Source of the DNA: Ignavibacteriota bacterium
GTDB lineage: Bacteria > Bacteroidota > Ignavibacteria > Kapaibacteriales > UBA2268
Assembly: GCA_024636855.1 (NCBI GenBank)
Contig: JAGXGG010000014.1
Span: 1-39,895, forward strand
DNA: 39,895 nt
Direction: 5' to 3'
The notes under the pieces are model-generated. The model worked only from the letters and a program-made list of their open reading frames with translations, did no database searches and was not told where the DNA came from. Within the stretch, counting starts at the first letter, position 1; every line of letters begins with the position of its first letter. Both the position numbers and the translations under genes were made by a program. Below are positions 1-10,042 of the stretch, piece by piece.

Positions 1-1
1 A

Positions 2-3000
2 CTCTATGTAGGAATGGTAAATCAAGCAATCAAAGAATTGGAATATAAAAACTTTGAGATGCATGATAAAAACATAATGGATTACACAAAAAAGGCAGAT
101 GTTGTTTTTGCATTTGCATTAATTCATTGGATTTATTCTTGTACTTCTGATTACGGTAGTCTAACTCAAGCGGTAAGAAAATTAGCAGATTTGACTAATG
201 AAGTATTAATTATAGAATGGGTAGACCCAGAAGATGATGCCATTAAGTTCTTTAACCATATTGATTTTAACAAAAATATAATAAACGAACCGTATGATTT
301 GGAGCATTTTGAGAAAGCTCTATCTAATTCATTTGAGAGTTGGGAATTATTAGGCGATGTAAAAAGTACTCGTAAAGTCTATGCTTGCTATAAAAGCGAA
401 GACTTGAAAGAAATCCTTTCCCCAATTAAGAAAGAAAGTACTAATCTATACGACGACCCAAACAGATATGCTGAAAAAGGGAAACTAGAAATATCTGACA
501 AGTTAAACTTTTTTGGTTATCAGGAATTTAAGGTTGATAGAAACTCGATTGAAGTATCCTCTAATGACCCCAAATTAAAAAGGAAACAAAATCTAGTTGA
601 TTTCTTATTCAATTCATCATGGTTCGAAGGAAAATCTGTACTTGATTTAGGAGCTAATTCTGCATTCTTTTGTTTTTATGGTTTGCAAAATGGTGCCTCA
701 AGAGCCGATGCAGTTGAAATTGATAAACTTTATGTAAGTATGGTAAATCAAGCAATCAAAGAATTGGAATATAAAAACTTTGAGATGCATGATAAAAACA
801 TAATGGATTATACCAAGAAAGCAGATGTTGTTTTTGCATTTGCATTGATTCATTGGATTTATTCTTGTACTTCTGACTATGGAAGTCTTACACAAGCAGT
901 AAGAAAACTTGCTGACTTGACAAATGAAGTACTTATCATAGAATGGGTTGATCCAGAAGATGATGCTATAAAGTTCTTCAACCATATAGACTTTAACAAA
1001 GAAATAATTAATGAACCTTATGATTTGGAACATTTTGAGAAAGCTCTATCTAATTCATTTGAGAGTTGGGAATTATTAGGCGATGTAAAAAGTACAAGGA
1101 AAGTCTATGCTTGTTATAAGAATAGTAATGTCAAAAGTTTAATAGTAAATGTTTTTGAAAACAAATCAGAAATTGGAACTAAAGGTAAGTTGAAAATCAA
1201 CAATTTTAATGGAACTGTTTTTGATTTACGTAATGAAATTGTCAATTATGTTATTCAAAATGACTCTGAATATATTATTCCTTATTATTATGACCTTATA
1301 GATAGAAACGAAAAAACAAATGTTCTACTCGAAGTAGATATAATAACAGACAAAGAAACAATATCAAAAGTAGAAAGCCTATATGGCTATTCTTATCAAA
1401 CTGAAACATTTACTACTTTAGAATTAAGAATTTCTGATGTTAGATATATTATAAATCTTGTTGATCGGGAGTCATTTAATTGGGGTAATCAGATTTATAA
1501 TATTATTTCTAAAGACCCTAACAAAAGTAATAGGTTAAGAGTCCCAAATAAAATTCAATCATATAATTATTTACTTTTCAAAACAGTATATAATTATACA
1601 GGTGCTGAACATTTTATTATTAGTAAATTATGCAATGTTTTGGATGTAAAGCTTAACACAGACTTAAATAAACCTTTTATATTTTTTGAGTTTGTTAATC
1701 TTTTGGAGTCAAGAGGGTTAAAGTTGAAGAGTAAAAATAGCTTTTCTTCAACAGCTTCAATGGATTATATATATGAAATTGAGTATTGTTTAAAATCTCG
1801 AATAATTCATGTTACAACTATCGATAGATTCATCAGTAGACTCTACAAAATAGATGAAAAAATAGTAAAACAAGCAAACCAAGGGCTAGCTGCAAACGAA
1901 TATAAAGCTCTCTCTTTTGTACAAGACTCTGATTATTTTCCAAGGGTGTTTAACTTTAATTCTGCTGATAATTATGATTACTTTGAGATGGATTTCGTTG
2001 AAGGATTCGGATTGGGCGAAAATGAAAAATTTGATATTGAACTATCCTCCTCTGACAAAGTCTCGTTTGTTGGCGGCTTGTTAGACATTCTAGAAATTCT
2101 GCAAAGTAAAAATATTTCTCATCGCGATATAAACGCCAATAATATAATTGTTAGGAATAAAAAGCCAGTATTAATTGACTTCGGTTGGGCCGTAAATATA
2201 ACAACAGTTAGTCCTTTTACTCCAGAAGGATTAAACAGTCATTATAGAACTCCTAATGGAGAATTAAGTGATGTATATGCAGTAGCTAAAACCATAGAAG
2301 ATAATATTGGTTCTGAGTTTTCTGAATTAGTTGATTTAATGAAGTCAAACTATAATCTGCATATATCTGAGTATAGAAGATTATTAGAACAACAGAATTA
2401 CTCCCCCGAAGACTCACAAAAAGACCTTCCTCAGTTAATCAAAAATTTGGAAGAAGGGAATTACGAGAAAGCCTTGGAGATATCCGAAAGGTTAATGGAA
2501 AAGTTACCTCGTAAAACTATTAATCAGTCAAATTTACATTATTCGAAGGCGATTTGTCTTTTCAAACTTGGACGATATGACGAAGCTCATGAAGCTATAT
2601 ATGCCGAGATAATTATAAATCCTGATTTCGAACAAGCGTATGAATTGCAGTCTGCAATCACCGATGCTATGGAAAACAGTCCAAATCTAGATTATTCGAA
2701 CTACAAATCTGAAGAAAAAGTAAGTGAGTTATCATCTGAAGTTAATGACTTTGAAGTAAGTATAATTATACCTTGCTTCAACAAAGTTCAGTTGACTGAG
2801 CAATGCTTGGAATCTCTTTTTAGATTGACTAGCAAAGATATAAACTATGAAGTTATATTAGTAGATAATGCATCTGAAGATAATACACCCCGAATATGTG
2901 AACTATATAAAGGCAAGTTTAATAACTTTACATTTATAAGAAATGAAGATAATCTAGGTTTCTCTAAGGCTTGTAACCAAGGTATAGACGCGCGGAAAGG

Positions 3001-6000
3001 AAAACACGCCTTATTACTTAATAATGACATAGTAGTAACTGAGAATTGGCTAAAAGAAATGCTTTTAGTTATTCAAAATGACCCAAAAGCCGGGATTGTG
3101 GGGTCTTGTTTACTTTATCCAGAATCAGAATACATTCAACACAGCGGTGTGACTTTAGGTAGTGATATCAAAGGTCGTCTGGCTCCTTATCATCCATTTA
3201 TGTTTAGAAAATTAAGTGACACTCCATTTGCCAAAGAAATTAGAGAAATGAAAGCCGTGACTGGTGCATGCTTTCTAATTCGTGATGAAGTTATAAATGA
3301 AATTGGTGTTTTAGATGAAGATTATATCAATGGCTTTGAAGACATTGATTACTGTATGAATGCAATAACGCATAATTGGAAAGTAATTTACTGCGGTAAA
3401 TCATTGCTTTACCACTTTGAATCTATGTCACAATCTAGACACAAGTATGATGTCCCTAACTGGCAGAGATTCATTAGGAAATGGGAAAGTAAGATTGATC
3501 CTGAAGAAACAGTTGAGCAAACATTGGCGGAGCAAAAAGAAGGTCATCTAAGACAAGCAAAAGTTAATGAAGGATTAGAGTACGATTATAAACAAGTAAA
3601 AAGAAAAATACTTGGGAAGTCTAATGATGATATAGAATTATCTATTATTATTCCAGTTCATTCTAATATGAAATACACACGTCAATGTCTAAGATCAATA
3701 CATCAAACTTCACACTTACATAATATAGAGATTATTATCATCGATAATAACTCTGACCCAGAGACTAAAAAGCTTTTAGGTACATTAGGTGATTTTGCAA
3801 CTGTAATAGTAAATGAGAAGAACGAGAGCTATTCGCATGCTAATAATCAAGGGGCGGCTATAGCTAAGGGTAATTACCTTGTCTTTATGAATAATGATGT
3901 GCAAAGTATATCTGGTTGGATGGAAGCATTCGAAGATACTTTCGAGAAAGATCCAACAATAGGAATACAAGGCGCTAAGCTCTTGTACCCAGATGAAAGG
4001 ATACAACACGCGGGTGTAGTTTGGGGACCAGTTCCTGAGCTTAATAATATGAATCTTCATTATCACATTCACTTAGTTGAAGATGGAGAAGACCCTAAAG
4101 TCAATGTTTCTAAAGAATTTCAGATGGTGACGGGTGCTTTGCTCGCCATCAGAAGAGAACTATTCCACGAAGTTGGTGGATTCGATGAAAATTATTACTT
4201 CGGTCATGAGGATTTGGACTTATGTATGAAAGTCCGTGATGCTGGCTACAAAGTTTGGTATAATCACAAAGCGTCTGCATATCACTATGAATCTATTACA
4301 AAAATAGATGTAGGGATTGAGAAATTCGAACGATTCTACAAGAATACAAATAGTTATGACAAAGCAAATCATGAATATTTCTTATCCAAATGGTCCGACA
4401 AAATAGAAGTAGATGCAGATAAGCATCTACGAAGTGAATTGTCGATTCATTCACCTAAATCGACGTCAGATAAAAAGCGAGTTCTATTCACTATGTATGG
4501 GTGGAATGAAGTCGGCGGTGGTACTACTTTTCCAAAAGCAGTGGCAAAAGGTTTGGTACTTAAAGGTTATGAAATATATGTAATCTATGCTGCTGGCAAT
4601 CATGAGCAAATAGATACTCAATACTATATTGAGGAGACAACTGACGAAGGTGTTAATCTAATTGGTATTTATAATCGCCCGGTCAAATTCCTAGATTACG
4701 AAAAGCCGGAGCGTGAAATACGTGATGAAAGAATAGTAACTATTTTCGAGAAATACCTTGATAAAATAGATCCAGATATTGTTAATTATCACAATTTTAT
4801 TGGTCTTTCATATGGCATTATACAACCGACTATAGACAGAAATATCAAAACTATATTTACACCATACAATTATCATCCTATTGACCCTAAGTTGTATATG
4901 TTTACAGATGATATGGAGAAATGGGAAAGTACGGACTTTTTTGCCAATTCCGATGTTCCGGATTTGGATAGAAAACACGATTTATATAGTCAGAGAATAG
5001 ATAGCGCTAGAAGTGGAATAAACTCATGCGATATGGTACTAGCTGTGTCTGACAGACAAGCCGAGATATATAATGAATTTGGGGTTTACCCAGAAATCAC
5101 ATACAAAGTGAATCAGATTCATAATAATACTAGCTTGATTAATAGAAAAGAAAATTACGAGATTAGTCAACCTCTAAGAGTCGGTTTCATCGGTGCAGTG
5201 ATTCCTCAGAAGGGGATACAGACTCTTATCGCTGCTTGCTCACAAATAGAAGCAACAGATTTGGAGCTGAATATATATGGATATATAGACCCAGAGTACA
5301 AAGCACTATTGAAAAGTATTAATGTACAATGCGAGATGGTATTCCATGATGCTTATAGCAAAGAGGATTTCAATCAAATTGCGAATAAGCTAGATGTTGT
5401 AGTAGTCCCAAGTATATGGGAAGATTGCGCACCATTTGTTGTGCAAGAGTCATTAGCTATGGGGCTGCCAGTTATTGGTTCTGACCTAGGGGGTATCTCT
5501 GATTTCATAGAAGACGGTTATAATGGAATAATCTACAATCACAGCAATAGCTTAGAGCTGCGAGATATACTGTTAGATATTATAAAAAATCCTGAGCTGC
5601 TATATGACTTACAAGCTAACTGTACAGTGCCAATTAGCTTCAACGATTACTTGATACATTTGGGTCAAATTTATGATGGATTGATTAATAACGATCCACT
5701 AAAAAGGGAAGATGTAGAACTAGATTTCAAAGAGAAATTACTAGGTAAGAGAGCAAAGGAGAGTGTAATGGAACAGAAAGTAAGTGATACAAATGATTTT
5801 TATTTGAATCTAGATGGTACTAATTCTAGTAATAAAACAAACATCTACAGTAAGACAGAAGGTCAAACTTTATTTGACACAAATAGCTGTAAAATCAACT
5901 TAGATGATTCTTTTGCCGATTCTATTACTTTAGAAAGAACTTTAGAGTTCTACGAAGATAATGACATACAAAAGCTCCTTAACGAAGTAAAAAGAGTACT

Positions 6001-8086
6001 AAAACCATCTGGTAAATTAGAAATAATAGTCCCGGATATAGAAAAAATGGGAAGATTATTCAGCACAGGTGAGTGGTCGCTATCAGTTTTCAATAGTATG
6101 ATGTTCGAGAAAAGTGGAAGAGCATTAGTTAATACTTTCAACTCAGTTCGGTTGAACGAAATACTAAAAGCTCAAAACTATAATGATATAGAAGTAGGAC
6201 AAACTGATTCAGATCAAAACGAAGGAATTCGTAAACCTCTAGTAATAGCAAGTGGGACGAAAAGAGCCGAACAAACTACACAAAACGACTCTAACAAAGG
6301 TTATAGTTACTCAGAAGATTATCAACCACAACTAAATATAGTATGGGAAGGAACTCAATTCGTTCATCACTCTTTAGCACTTATTAATAGAGAGCAATGC
6401 TCGAATATTATAGATGCTGAAGTTGCTGATTTAACTATTGTTCCTTACGAACCAGAAAAATTCAACCCGAAAGGAAATGACAAATACGAAAAGCTGTACT
6501 GGCATGATATCCGAGTAAAACCAGAGAATAAACCAAAAGAAAAACTACCTTATGTTTGGATAAGACACCAATGGCCACCCAAAAATGAAGTACCAAAAGG
6601 TGCTAAGTGGATAATAAATCAGCCTTGGGAATTCTCAATGCTGGCGCAAGATATAAAGGAGGCATTTGAAGCTGCCGATGAAGTTTGGACACCATCTACT
6701 TGGTGTAGAAATGTGTACATAGATTCTGGTATTAATCCTGATAAAATCCAAGTCATTCCCAATGGTATCGACCCAGAGCTATTTACTCCTTATGGTAAGA
6801 AATTACCTCTGAAAACGAAGAAGAAGATCAAATTTTTATTCGTCGGTGGGACTATAGTAAGAAAGGGTATTGACATACTATTAGATGCATTTGTGAGTAC
6901 ATTTACAAAGCATGACGACGTATGTTTGGTAATAAAAGATATGGGCGGTGATTCATTCTACAAAGGACAAACTGCAAAAGAATATATAAATAAACTACAG
7001 TTAATAAACGATACACCCGATATAGAATATATAGATGAGATGCTAGATGAAAAAGATATAGCTGCTCTCTATCGTGCATGCGATGTTTTTGTATCTCCAT
7101 ATAGAGGGGAAGGATTTTCTTTACCGACTTTGGAAGCTATGGCATGCGGTTTGCCAGTAATAGTGACCAAAGGTGGTGCAACGGACGATTTCGTTGATGA
7201 AAATGTTGGTTGGCAAGTAAAAGCTACTAGAAAGCCATTAGATAAGACAATGGGTGATAGGGTTTTCGTAGATCAGGCATATTTGCTTGAGCCAGATAAG
7301 CAAGATTTGAGCGATATACTCAAGCAAGCTTTTGAAAGCTCAACTTCCTTGATTAGTGTTGGGCTAATAGCTTCTCTCAGAGCAAGGACTAGCTTTACTT
7401 GGAGAAAGGCGACTATCAAGACGCTAAAGAGATTAGATGTTCTTTACAGTACAGAGATGGCGACTAAGGCAATGGTAAAACTGCCCGAAATAGTTGACTC
7501 ATATATTCTATTAGGAGAAGCTGAGCAGGCATTCAATAACTTCGATTATGAAACTGCGCTAGCACTCTATAAAGAAGTAGTAGAGTCAGGTGAGCTATCT
7601 GACGATTACGAAGCATTAGCTCTGAAAGAAACTGTACTTATTATGCTGAATACAGGTAACTATGATCTTGCTCATGAGTTCTTGGAGAGCTTCAACCCAG
7701 CAGATGTTGATTACCAATATCTGAAAGCTAAAACATTGGCTTTTGGTGGGGAGTTCGAAGAAGCTTTGCAAATGCAAACTGACATTATGAATAATTGGCA
7801 ACAGTTAAAGCATGATAGTCAGATAAGTTTGACACTAGACCATATACTCGCTTTCACTGGTGAGATAATGGCAACTATGGGTGATTTGGAATCTGCTATT
7901 CAGATATACGAAGCATCACTGGAAATAAACGAAAATAATATAGACGCACTATTCGGTATAGGAGAAATACTATTTGAGAATGGTGAGACAGAAAAAGCAA
8001 AAGAATACTTAGAACTTACTTTAAAAATATATCCTCAACATGAACAAGCTGCTGATTTGCTTGAGGGAATTTTGCACTCCTTGTAA
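2..8086 (+). CDS. Giant multidomain methyltransferase-kinase-glycosyltransferase (5' end outside window)
   Basis: Partial: the frame is open to the left edge, and the residues before the first ATG (LYVG) match the internal repeat (LYVS), so the gene starts upstream. Domains in order by position: methyltransferase C-terminal half (2-406); complete methyltransferase with LDLGAN motif (480-1130); unassigned region (1130-1790); kinase-like domain with HRDINANN at 2120 and DFG at 2177 (1800-2390); TPR-like stretch; GT2 with NND and EDID (2750-3500); GT2 with NND and EDLD (3640-4410); GT4 with an E-x7-E region (4470-5660); a short methyltransferase-like piece (5880-6270); second GT4 (6330-7430); TPRs (7500-8080). 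Known: methyltransferase plus kinase on one chain is the architecture of WbdD, which caps O-antigen chains. Inferred: this enzyme builds and caps a surface glycan in the cytoplasm. Substrates cannot be read from sequence. Confidence 0.85.
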   Translation, partial: LYVGMVNQAIKELEYKNFEMHDKNIMDYTKKADVVFAFALIHWIYSCTSDYGSLTQAVRKLADLTNEVLIIEWVDPEDDAIKFFNHIDFNKNIINEPYDLEHFEKALSNSFESWELLGDVKSTRKVYACYKSEDLKEILSPIKKESTNLYDDPNRYAEKGKLEISDKLNFFGYQEFKVDRNSIEVSSNDPKLKRKQNLVDFLFNSSWFEGKSVLDLGANSAFFCFYGLQNGASRADAVEIDKLYVSMVNQAIKELEYKNFEMHDKNIMDYTKKADVVFAFALIHWIYSCTSDYGSLTQAVRKLADLTNEVLIIEWVDPEDDAIKFFNHIDFNKEIINEPYDLEHFEKALSNSFESWELLGDVKSTRKVYACYKNSNVKSLIVNVFENKSEIGTKGKLKINNFNGTVFDLRNEIVNYVIQNDSEYIIPYYYDLIDRNEKTNVLLEVDIITDKETISKVESLYGYSYQTETFTTLELRISDVRYIINLVDRESFNWGNQIYNIISKDPNKSNRLRVPNKIQSYNYLLFKTVYNYTGAEHFIISKLCNVLDVKLNTDLNKPFIFFEFVNLLESRGLKLKSKNSFSSTASMDYIYEIEYCLKSRIIHVTTIDRFISRLYKIDEKIVKQANQGLAANEYKALSFVQDSDYFPRVFNFNSADNYDYFEMDFVEGFGLGENEKFDIELSSSDKVSFVGGLLDILEILQSKNISHRDINANNIIVRNKKPVLIDFGWAVNITTVSPFTPEGLNSHYRTPNGELSDVYAVAKTIEDNIGSEFSELVDLMKSNYNLHISEYRRLLEQQNYSPEDSQKDLPQLIKNLEEGNYEKALEISERLMEKLPRKTINQSNLHYSKAICLFKLGRYDEAHEAIYAEIIINPDFEQAYELQSAITDAMENSPNLDYSNYKSEEKVSELSSEVNDFEVSIIIPCFNKVQLTEQCLESLFRLTSKDINYEVILVDNASEDNTPRICELYKGKFNNFTFIRNEDNLGFSKACNQGIDARKGKHALLLNNDIVVTENWLKEMLLVIQNDPKAGIVGSCLLYPESEYIQHSGVTLGSDIKGRLAPYHPFMFRKLSDTPFAKEIREMKAVTGACFLIRDEVINEIGVLDEDYINGFEDIDYCMNAITHNWKVIYCGKSLLYHFESMSQSRHKYDVPNWQRFIRKWESKIDPEETVEQTLAEQKEGHLRQAKVNEGLEYDYKQVKRKILGKSNDDIELSIIIPVHSNMKYTRQCLRSIHQTSHLHNIEIIIIDNNSDPETKKLLGTLGDFATVIVNEKNESYSHANNQGAAIAKGNYLVFMNNDVQSISGWMEAFEDTFEKDPTIGIQGAKLLYPDERIQHAGVVWGPVPELNNMNLHYHIHLVEDGEDPKVNVSKEFQMVTGALLAIRRELFHEVGGFDENYYFGHEDLDLCMKVRDAGYKVWYNHKASAYHYESITKIDVGIEKFERFYKNTNSYDKANHEYFLSKWSDKIEVDADKHLRSELSIHSPKSTSDKKRVLFTMYGWNEVGGGTTFPKAVAKGLVLKGYEIYVIYAAGNHEQIDTQYYIEETTDEGVNLIGIYNRPVKFLDYEKPEREIRDERIVTIFEKYLDKIDPDIVNYHNFIGLSYGIIQPTIDRNIKTIFTPYNYHPIDPKLYMFTDDMEKWESTDFFANSDVPDLDRKHDLYSQRIDSARSGINSCDMVLAVSDRQAEIYNEFGVYPEITYKVNQIHNNTSLINRKENYEISQPLRVGFIGAVIPQKGIQTLIAACSQIEATDLELNIYGYIDPEYKALLKSINVQCEMVFHDAYSKEDFNQIANKLDVVVVPSIWEDCAPFVVQESLAMGLPVIGSDLGGISDFIEDGYNGIIYNHSNSLELRDILLDIIKNPELLYDLQANCTVPISFNDYLIHLGQIYDGLINNDPLKREDVELDFKEKLLGKRAKESVMEQKVSDTNDFYLNLDGTNSSNKTNIYSKTEGQTLFDTNSCKINLDDSFADSITLERTLEFYEDNDIQKLLNEVKRVLKPSGKLEIIVPDIEKMGRLFSTGEWSLSVFNSMMFEKSGRALVNTFNSVRLNEILKAQNYNDIEVGQTDSDQNEGIRKPLVIASGTKRAEQTTQNDSNKGYSYSEDYQPQLNIVWEGTQFVHHSLALINREQCSNIIDAEVADLTIVPYEPEKFNPKGNDKYEKLYWHDIRVKPENKPKEKLPYVWIRHQWPPKNEVPKGAKWIINQPWEFSMLAQDIKEAFEAADEVWTPSTWCRNVYIDSGINPDKIQVIPNGIDPELFTPYGKKLPLKTKKKIKFLFVGGTIVRKGIDILLDAFVSTFTKHDDVCLVIKDMGGDSFYKGQTAKEYINKLQLINDTPDIEYIDEMLDEKDIAALYRACDVFVSPYRGEGFSLPTLEAMACGLPVIVTKGGATDDFVDENVGWQVKATRKPLDKTMGDRVFVDQAYLLEPDKQDLSDILKQAFESSTSLISVGLIASLRARTSFTWRKATIKTLKRLDVLYSTEMATKAMVKLPEIVDSYILLGEAEQAFNNFDYETALALYKEVVESGELSDDYEALALKETVLIMLNTGNYDLAHEFLESFNPADVDYQYLKAKTLAFGGEFEEALQMQTDIMNNWQQLKHDSQISLTLDHILAFTGEIMATMGDLESAIQIYEASLEINENNIDALFGIGEILFENGETEKAKEYLELTLKIYPQHEQAADLLEGILHSL
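14..1126 (+). repeat. Tandem duplication of a methyltransferase segment, 726-bp period
   Basis: The segment at 14-400 recurs at 740-1126, offset by exactly 726 nt (242 codons). Bases 14-84 equal 740-810, and 305-369 equal 1031-1095. Between these blocks the protein is the same except for one Asn/Glu change, yet about 28 of some 73 codons differ silently. The left copy lacks its N-terminal half, which presumably lies left of the window. Confidence 0.9.
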
Positions 8087-8113
8087 AAAAAAATCAGATT
8101 ATATAACACACAC

Positions 8114-8152
8114 ACAGCTAATCCTATACTATTGGGATTAGCTGTTTTTTTT
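8114..8152 (+). terminator. Intrinsic terminator after the giant glycosyltransferase gene
   Basis: An 11-bp stem (8114-8124 with 8135-8145, core CAGCTAATCC/GGATTAGCTG) has a 10-nt loop and runs straight into a T tract to 8152. It lies 28 nt after the stop codon. Confidence 0.9.
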
Positions 8153-8174
8153 ATGTGGTGGGACTAATTTTTTA

Positions 8175-8210
8175 TGTCATACTGAATGAACGAAGTGAAT
8201 GAAGAATCTT
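8175..8210. repeat. Degenerate copy of the GTCATxCTGAxCGAAGTGAAGAATC-type dispersed repeat
   Basis: This intergenic stretch contains TGTCATACTGAATGAACGAA followed by GTGAATGAAGAATCTT. From general knowledge it resembles a short repeat scattered through intergenic regions of many bacterial genomes. Only one copy is visible here, and it carries small insertions relative to the usual form. Its function is unknown. Confidence 0.4.
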
Positions 8211-8297
8211 TTAAAAAACTTTCACTTTCTAGGAGACGTTTTTGCTCTTGATGTGTCTATATAGTATATTAGAAAGTCAAATAATGAAAAACAAACT

Positions 8298-9623
8298 ATG
8301 AAATACATAATTACACTTCTATTAATTATAAACCTACCCCAAATGAGCTTCGCTGATGGAGAAGTTATATGGGAGACTGAAATAATTGGTGGTTTAAATG
8401 AAGTACAGGTATCGCCTTTAGGTGAAGTACTATATAATACCAATGACTCAATAATTGAAGTCAGAAGTATCGATGATGGCAGAATTGTTGACGCTATAAC
8501 ATTCCCCAACACTACCCGACTTGACCATATATCCATATCAGCTGATGGTCGATTTATGGCTGTTAGTGGACAAACTAAATATACAATTATCTACGATTTA
8601 TTCGAGAAAAAAGAAGTGAAGCGAATAACAACTGTAGTTTATGTTAGAAAAGAATATGGTAAAGATGTTGTGTATAATACGAATAAGTGGGTGTCATCAT
8701 CCATCTCTCCCGATGGGACAAAAATAACTGGTGTAGTATTAGGTAGTACAGGTGAAATGACAAACTTTGTAGTAATAGACATAGCCACTGAAAAAGTATT
8801 ATTCGAGCAAAGAAGAATAAGTTATGATCATTTTAATCCTAGTGATAATTTTTATAAATGGCATACAGCAGAATTTTCACCTGATGGCAACTACATCGTT
8901 TCTCAACTTGAGTATAGAGCAGAAAACAATGTTAACTCTCTTGATACTGTTTACATTTATAATACTAAGAATTTTGAAATAGATAATGTTCTACTAAATG
9001 CAATAACAAGCAATTCCCATTTTTCATTTGATGCTACAAGAAATTTATTATCTACATCAAAAGGTAAGACATTAATGATTTATAATTATGAGAGTAAGCA
9101 CTTAATAGAAAAATATTTAACTGGTGGATTACCATATTTTGTTGTTTTTTCAAAATATCATAATAAAATAACTTTGGGTGTGGGTGCTAGTAAACCATTC
9201 ATTTATAACTATGTTGATGATAGATTCGATTATGAATACCCTTATTTTGCTGGACCCAGATATGTAACCAATGATAATAAGTATCTAGTTTGTAGTAGTA
9301 AGAGTAGTAATAGAATTTCATTGATTGTTGCAGAATGGGACAAAGCCACATCGGTTAATAGTGTTGATAATGAAGTAATTATATCCCCTAACCCAACAAC
9401 TGGCTCTATCAATATCAGCTTTTCGAATCGGCATTCATCTATATTCCAATATGAGATAATATCAACATCTGGTCAGATAGTCCAATCAGGTGAGCTAGGT
9501 TATCTCAATATACATGCGAACACTATTAATATGGAAATATCTACAATTGCTAATGGGCAGTACCTACTCAGAGTTTTCAGTGAGCAAGAGGAGTTTGTGT
9601 TTAATGTGATTAAGGAGGATTAA
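8298..9623 (+). CDS. Secreted beta-propeller protein with T9SS C-terminal sorting domain
   Basis: 441 aa. A hydrophobic signal peptide (residues 1-19, ending SFA-D) is followed by a propeller-like body with repeated 'SPDG/SADG' turns, for example ISADGRFMAVSG and SPDGTKITG, typical of WD40-like or YncE-like folds. The last 80 residues begin ISPNPTTGSINISF and contain STSGQIV and NGQYLLRV, which is the classic Por/T9SS type A sorting domain. Inferred: exported by Sec, then carried across the outer membrane by type IX secretion. An ATG 14 nt upstream stops after five codons, so the start at 8298 stands. No strong ribosome binding site is visible, as is common in this group. Its stop codon overlaps that of the convergent DUF494 gene. 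The ligand or role is not known. Confidence 0.8.
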   Translation: MKYIITLLLIINLPQMSFADGEVIWETEIIGGLNEVQVSPLGEVLYNTNDSIIEVRSIDDGRIVDAITFPNTTRLDHISISADGRFMAVSGQTKYTIIYDLFEKKEVKRITTVVYVRKEYGKDVVYNTNKWVSSSISPDGTKITGVVLGSTGEMTNFVVIDIATEKVLFEQRRISYDHFNPSDNFYKWHTAEFSPDGNYIVSQLEYRAENNVNSLDTVYIYNTKNFEIDNVLLNAITSNSHFSFDATRNLLSTSKGKTLMIYNYESKHLIEKYLTGGLPYFVVFSKYHNKITLGVGASKPFIYNYVDDRFDYEYPYFAGPRYVTNDNKYLVCSSKSSNRISLIVAEWDKATSVNSVDNEVIISPNPTTGSINISFSNRHSSIFQYEIISTSGQIVQSGELGYLNIHANTINMEISTIANGQYLLRVFSEQEEFVFNVIKED

Positions 9624-10042
9624 TTAATAGAGTTGTTTCCGAGTATCAGATTATGAGTACTTACATTATTCTGTACTATGATGCCTGGTAATAGATGACG
9701 AAGAGCTTCTTTGTCTATTAGTCTGAACTCACGAAATATAGCAGTCTCTATTAGTTGCTCTATTTCCTTTCCTGTTATCAACCCGATAGATTGTAATTGT
9801 ATTAGTTCACCTTGTACTTCTTTTGTGAAGAACATTTGCTCTGATTCGAGTAGGAATCTGAAAGAGTTTTTACTCTCAGGTTTTACTCTTTCTAGCTCAT
9901 CGGCGTTACTTTCTAATGTTTCTAGATAATTATCACTTTTATTACTGTCTAATATACGCGATAGTTCGGCAGTGTTTAGCTCACCGTCTTCTTTTATACT
10001 TTTCAAAACGAATTCTAATACGTTTACTATGTCTTTATTCAT
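9620..10042 (-). CDS. DUF494 (Smg-like) family protein
   Basis: 140 aa, close to the usual length for the family. The C-terminal half (RFLLESEQMFF, LIQLQSIGLITGKEIEQLI, DKEALRHLLPGII) matches the DUF494/Smg pattern of an acidic helical N-terminus followed by 'LxxLxxxGLI... E.VI..A' and a final helix. Smg is named for its place near DNA topology genes in other bacteria; its biochemical role is not established. Here it is the last gene of a three-gene reverse-strand operon. Its ATG lies inside the end of ybeY (8-nt overlap), which suggests translational coupling. Family assignment comes from pattern recognition only. Confidence 0.6.
   Translation of the reverse strand: MNKDIVNVLEFVLKSIKEDGELNTAELSRILDSNKSDNYLETLESNADELERVKPESKNSFRFLLESEQMFFTKEVQGELIQLQSIGLITGKEIEQLIETAIFREFRLIDKEALRHLLPGIIVQNNVSTHNLILGNNSIN

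Noticed and set aside
8107-8117. Short CA microsatellite
   Set aside because: Only about five units just before a terminator stem; too short to suggest phase variation.
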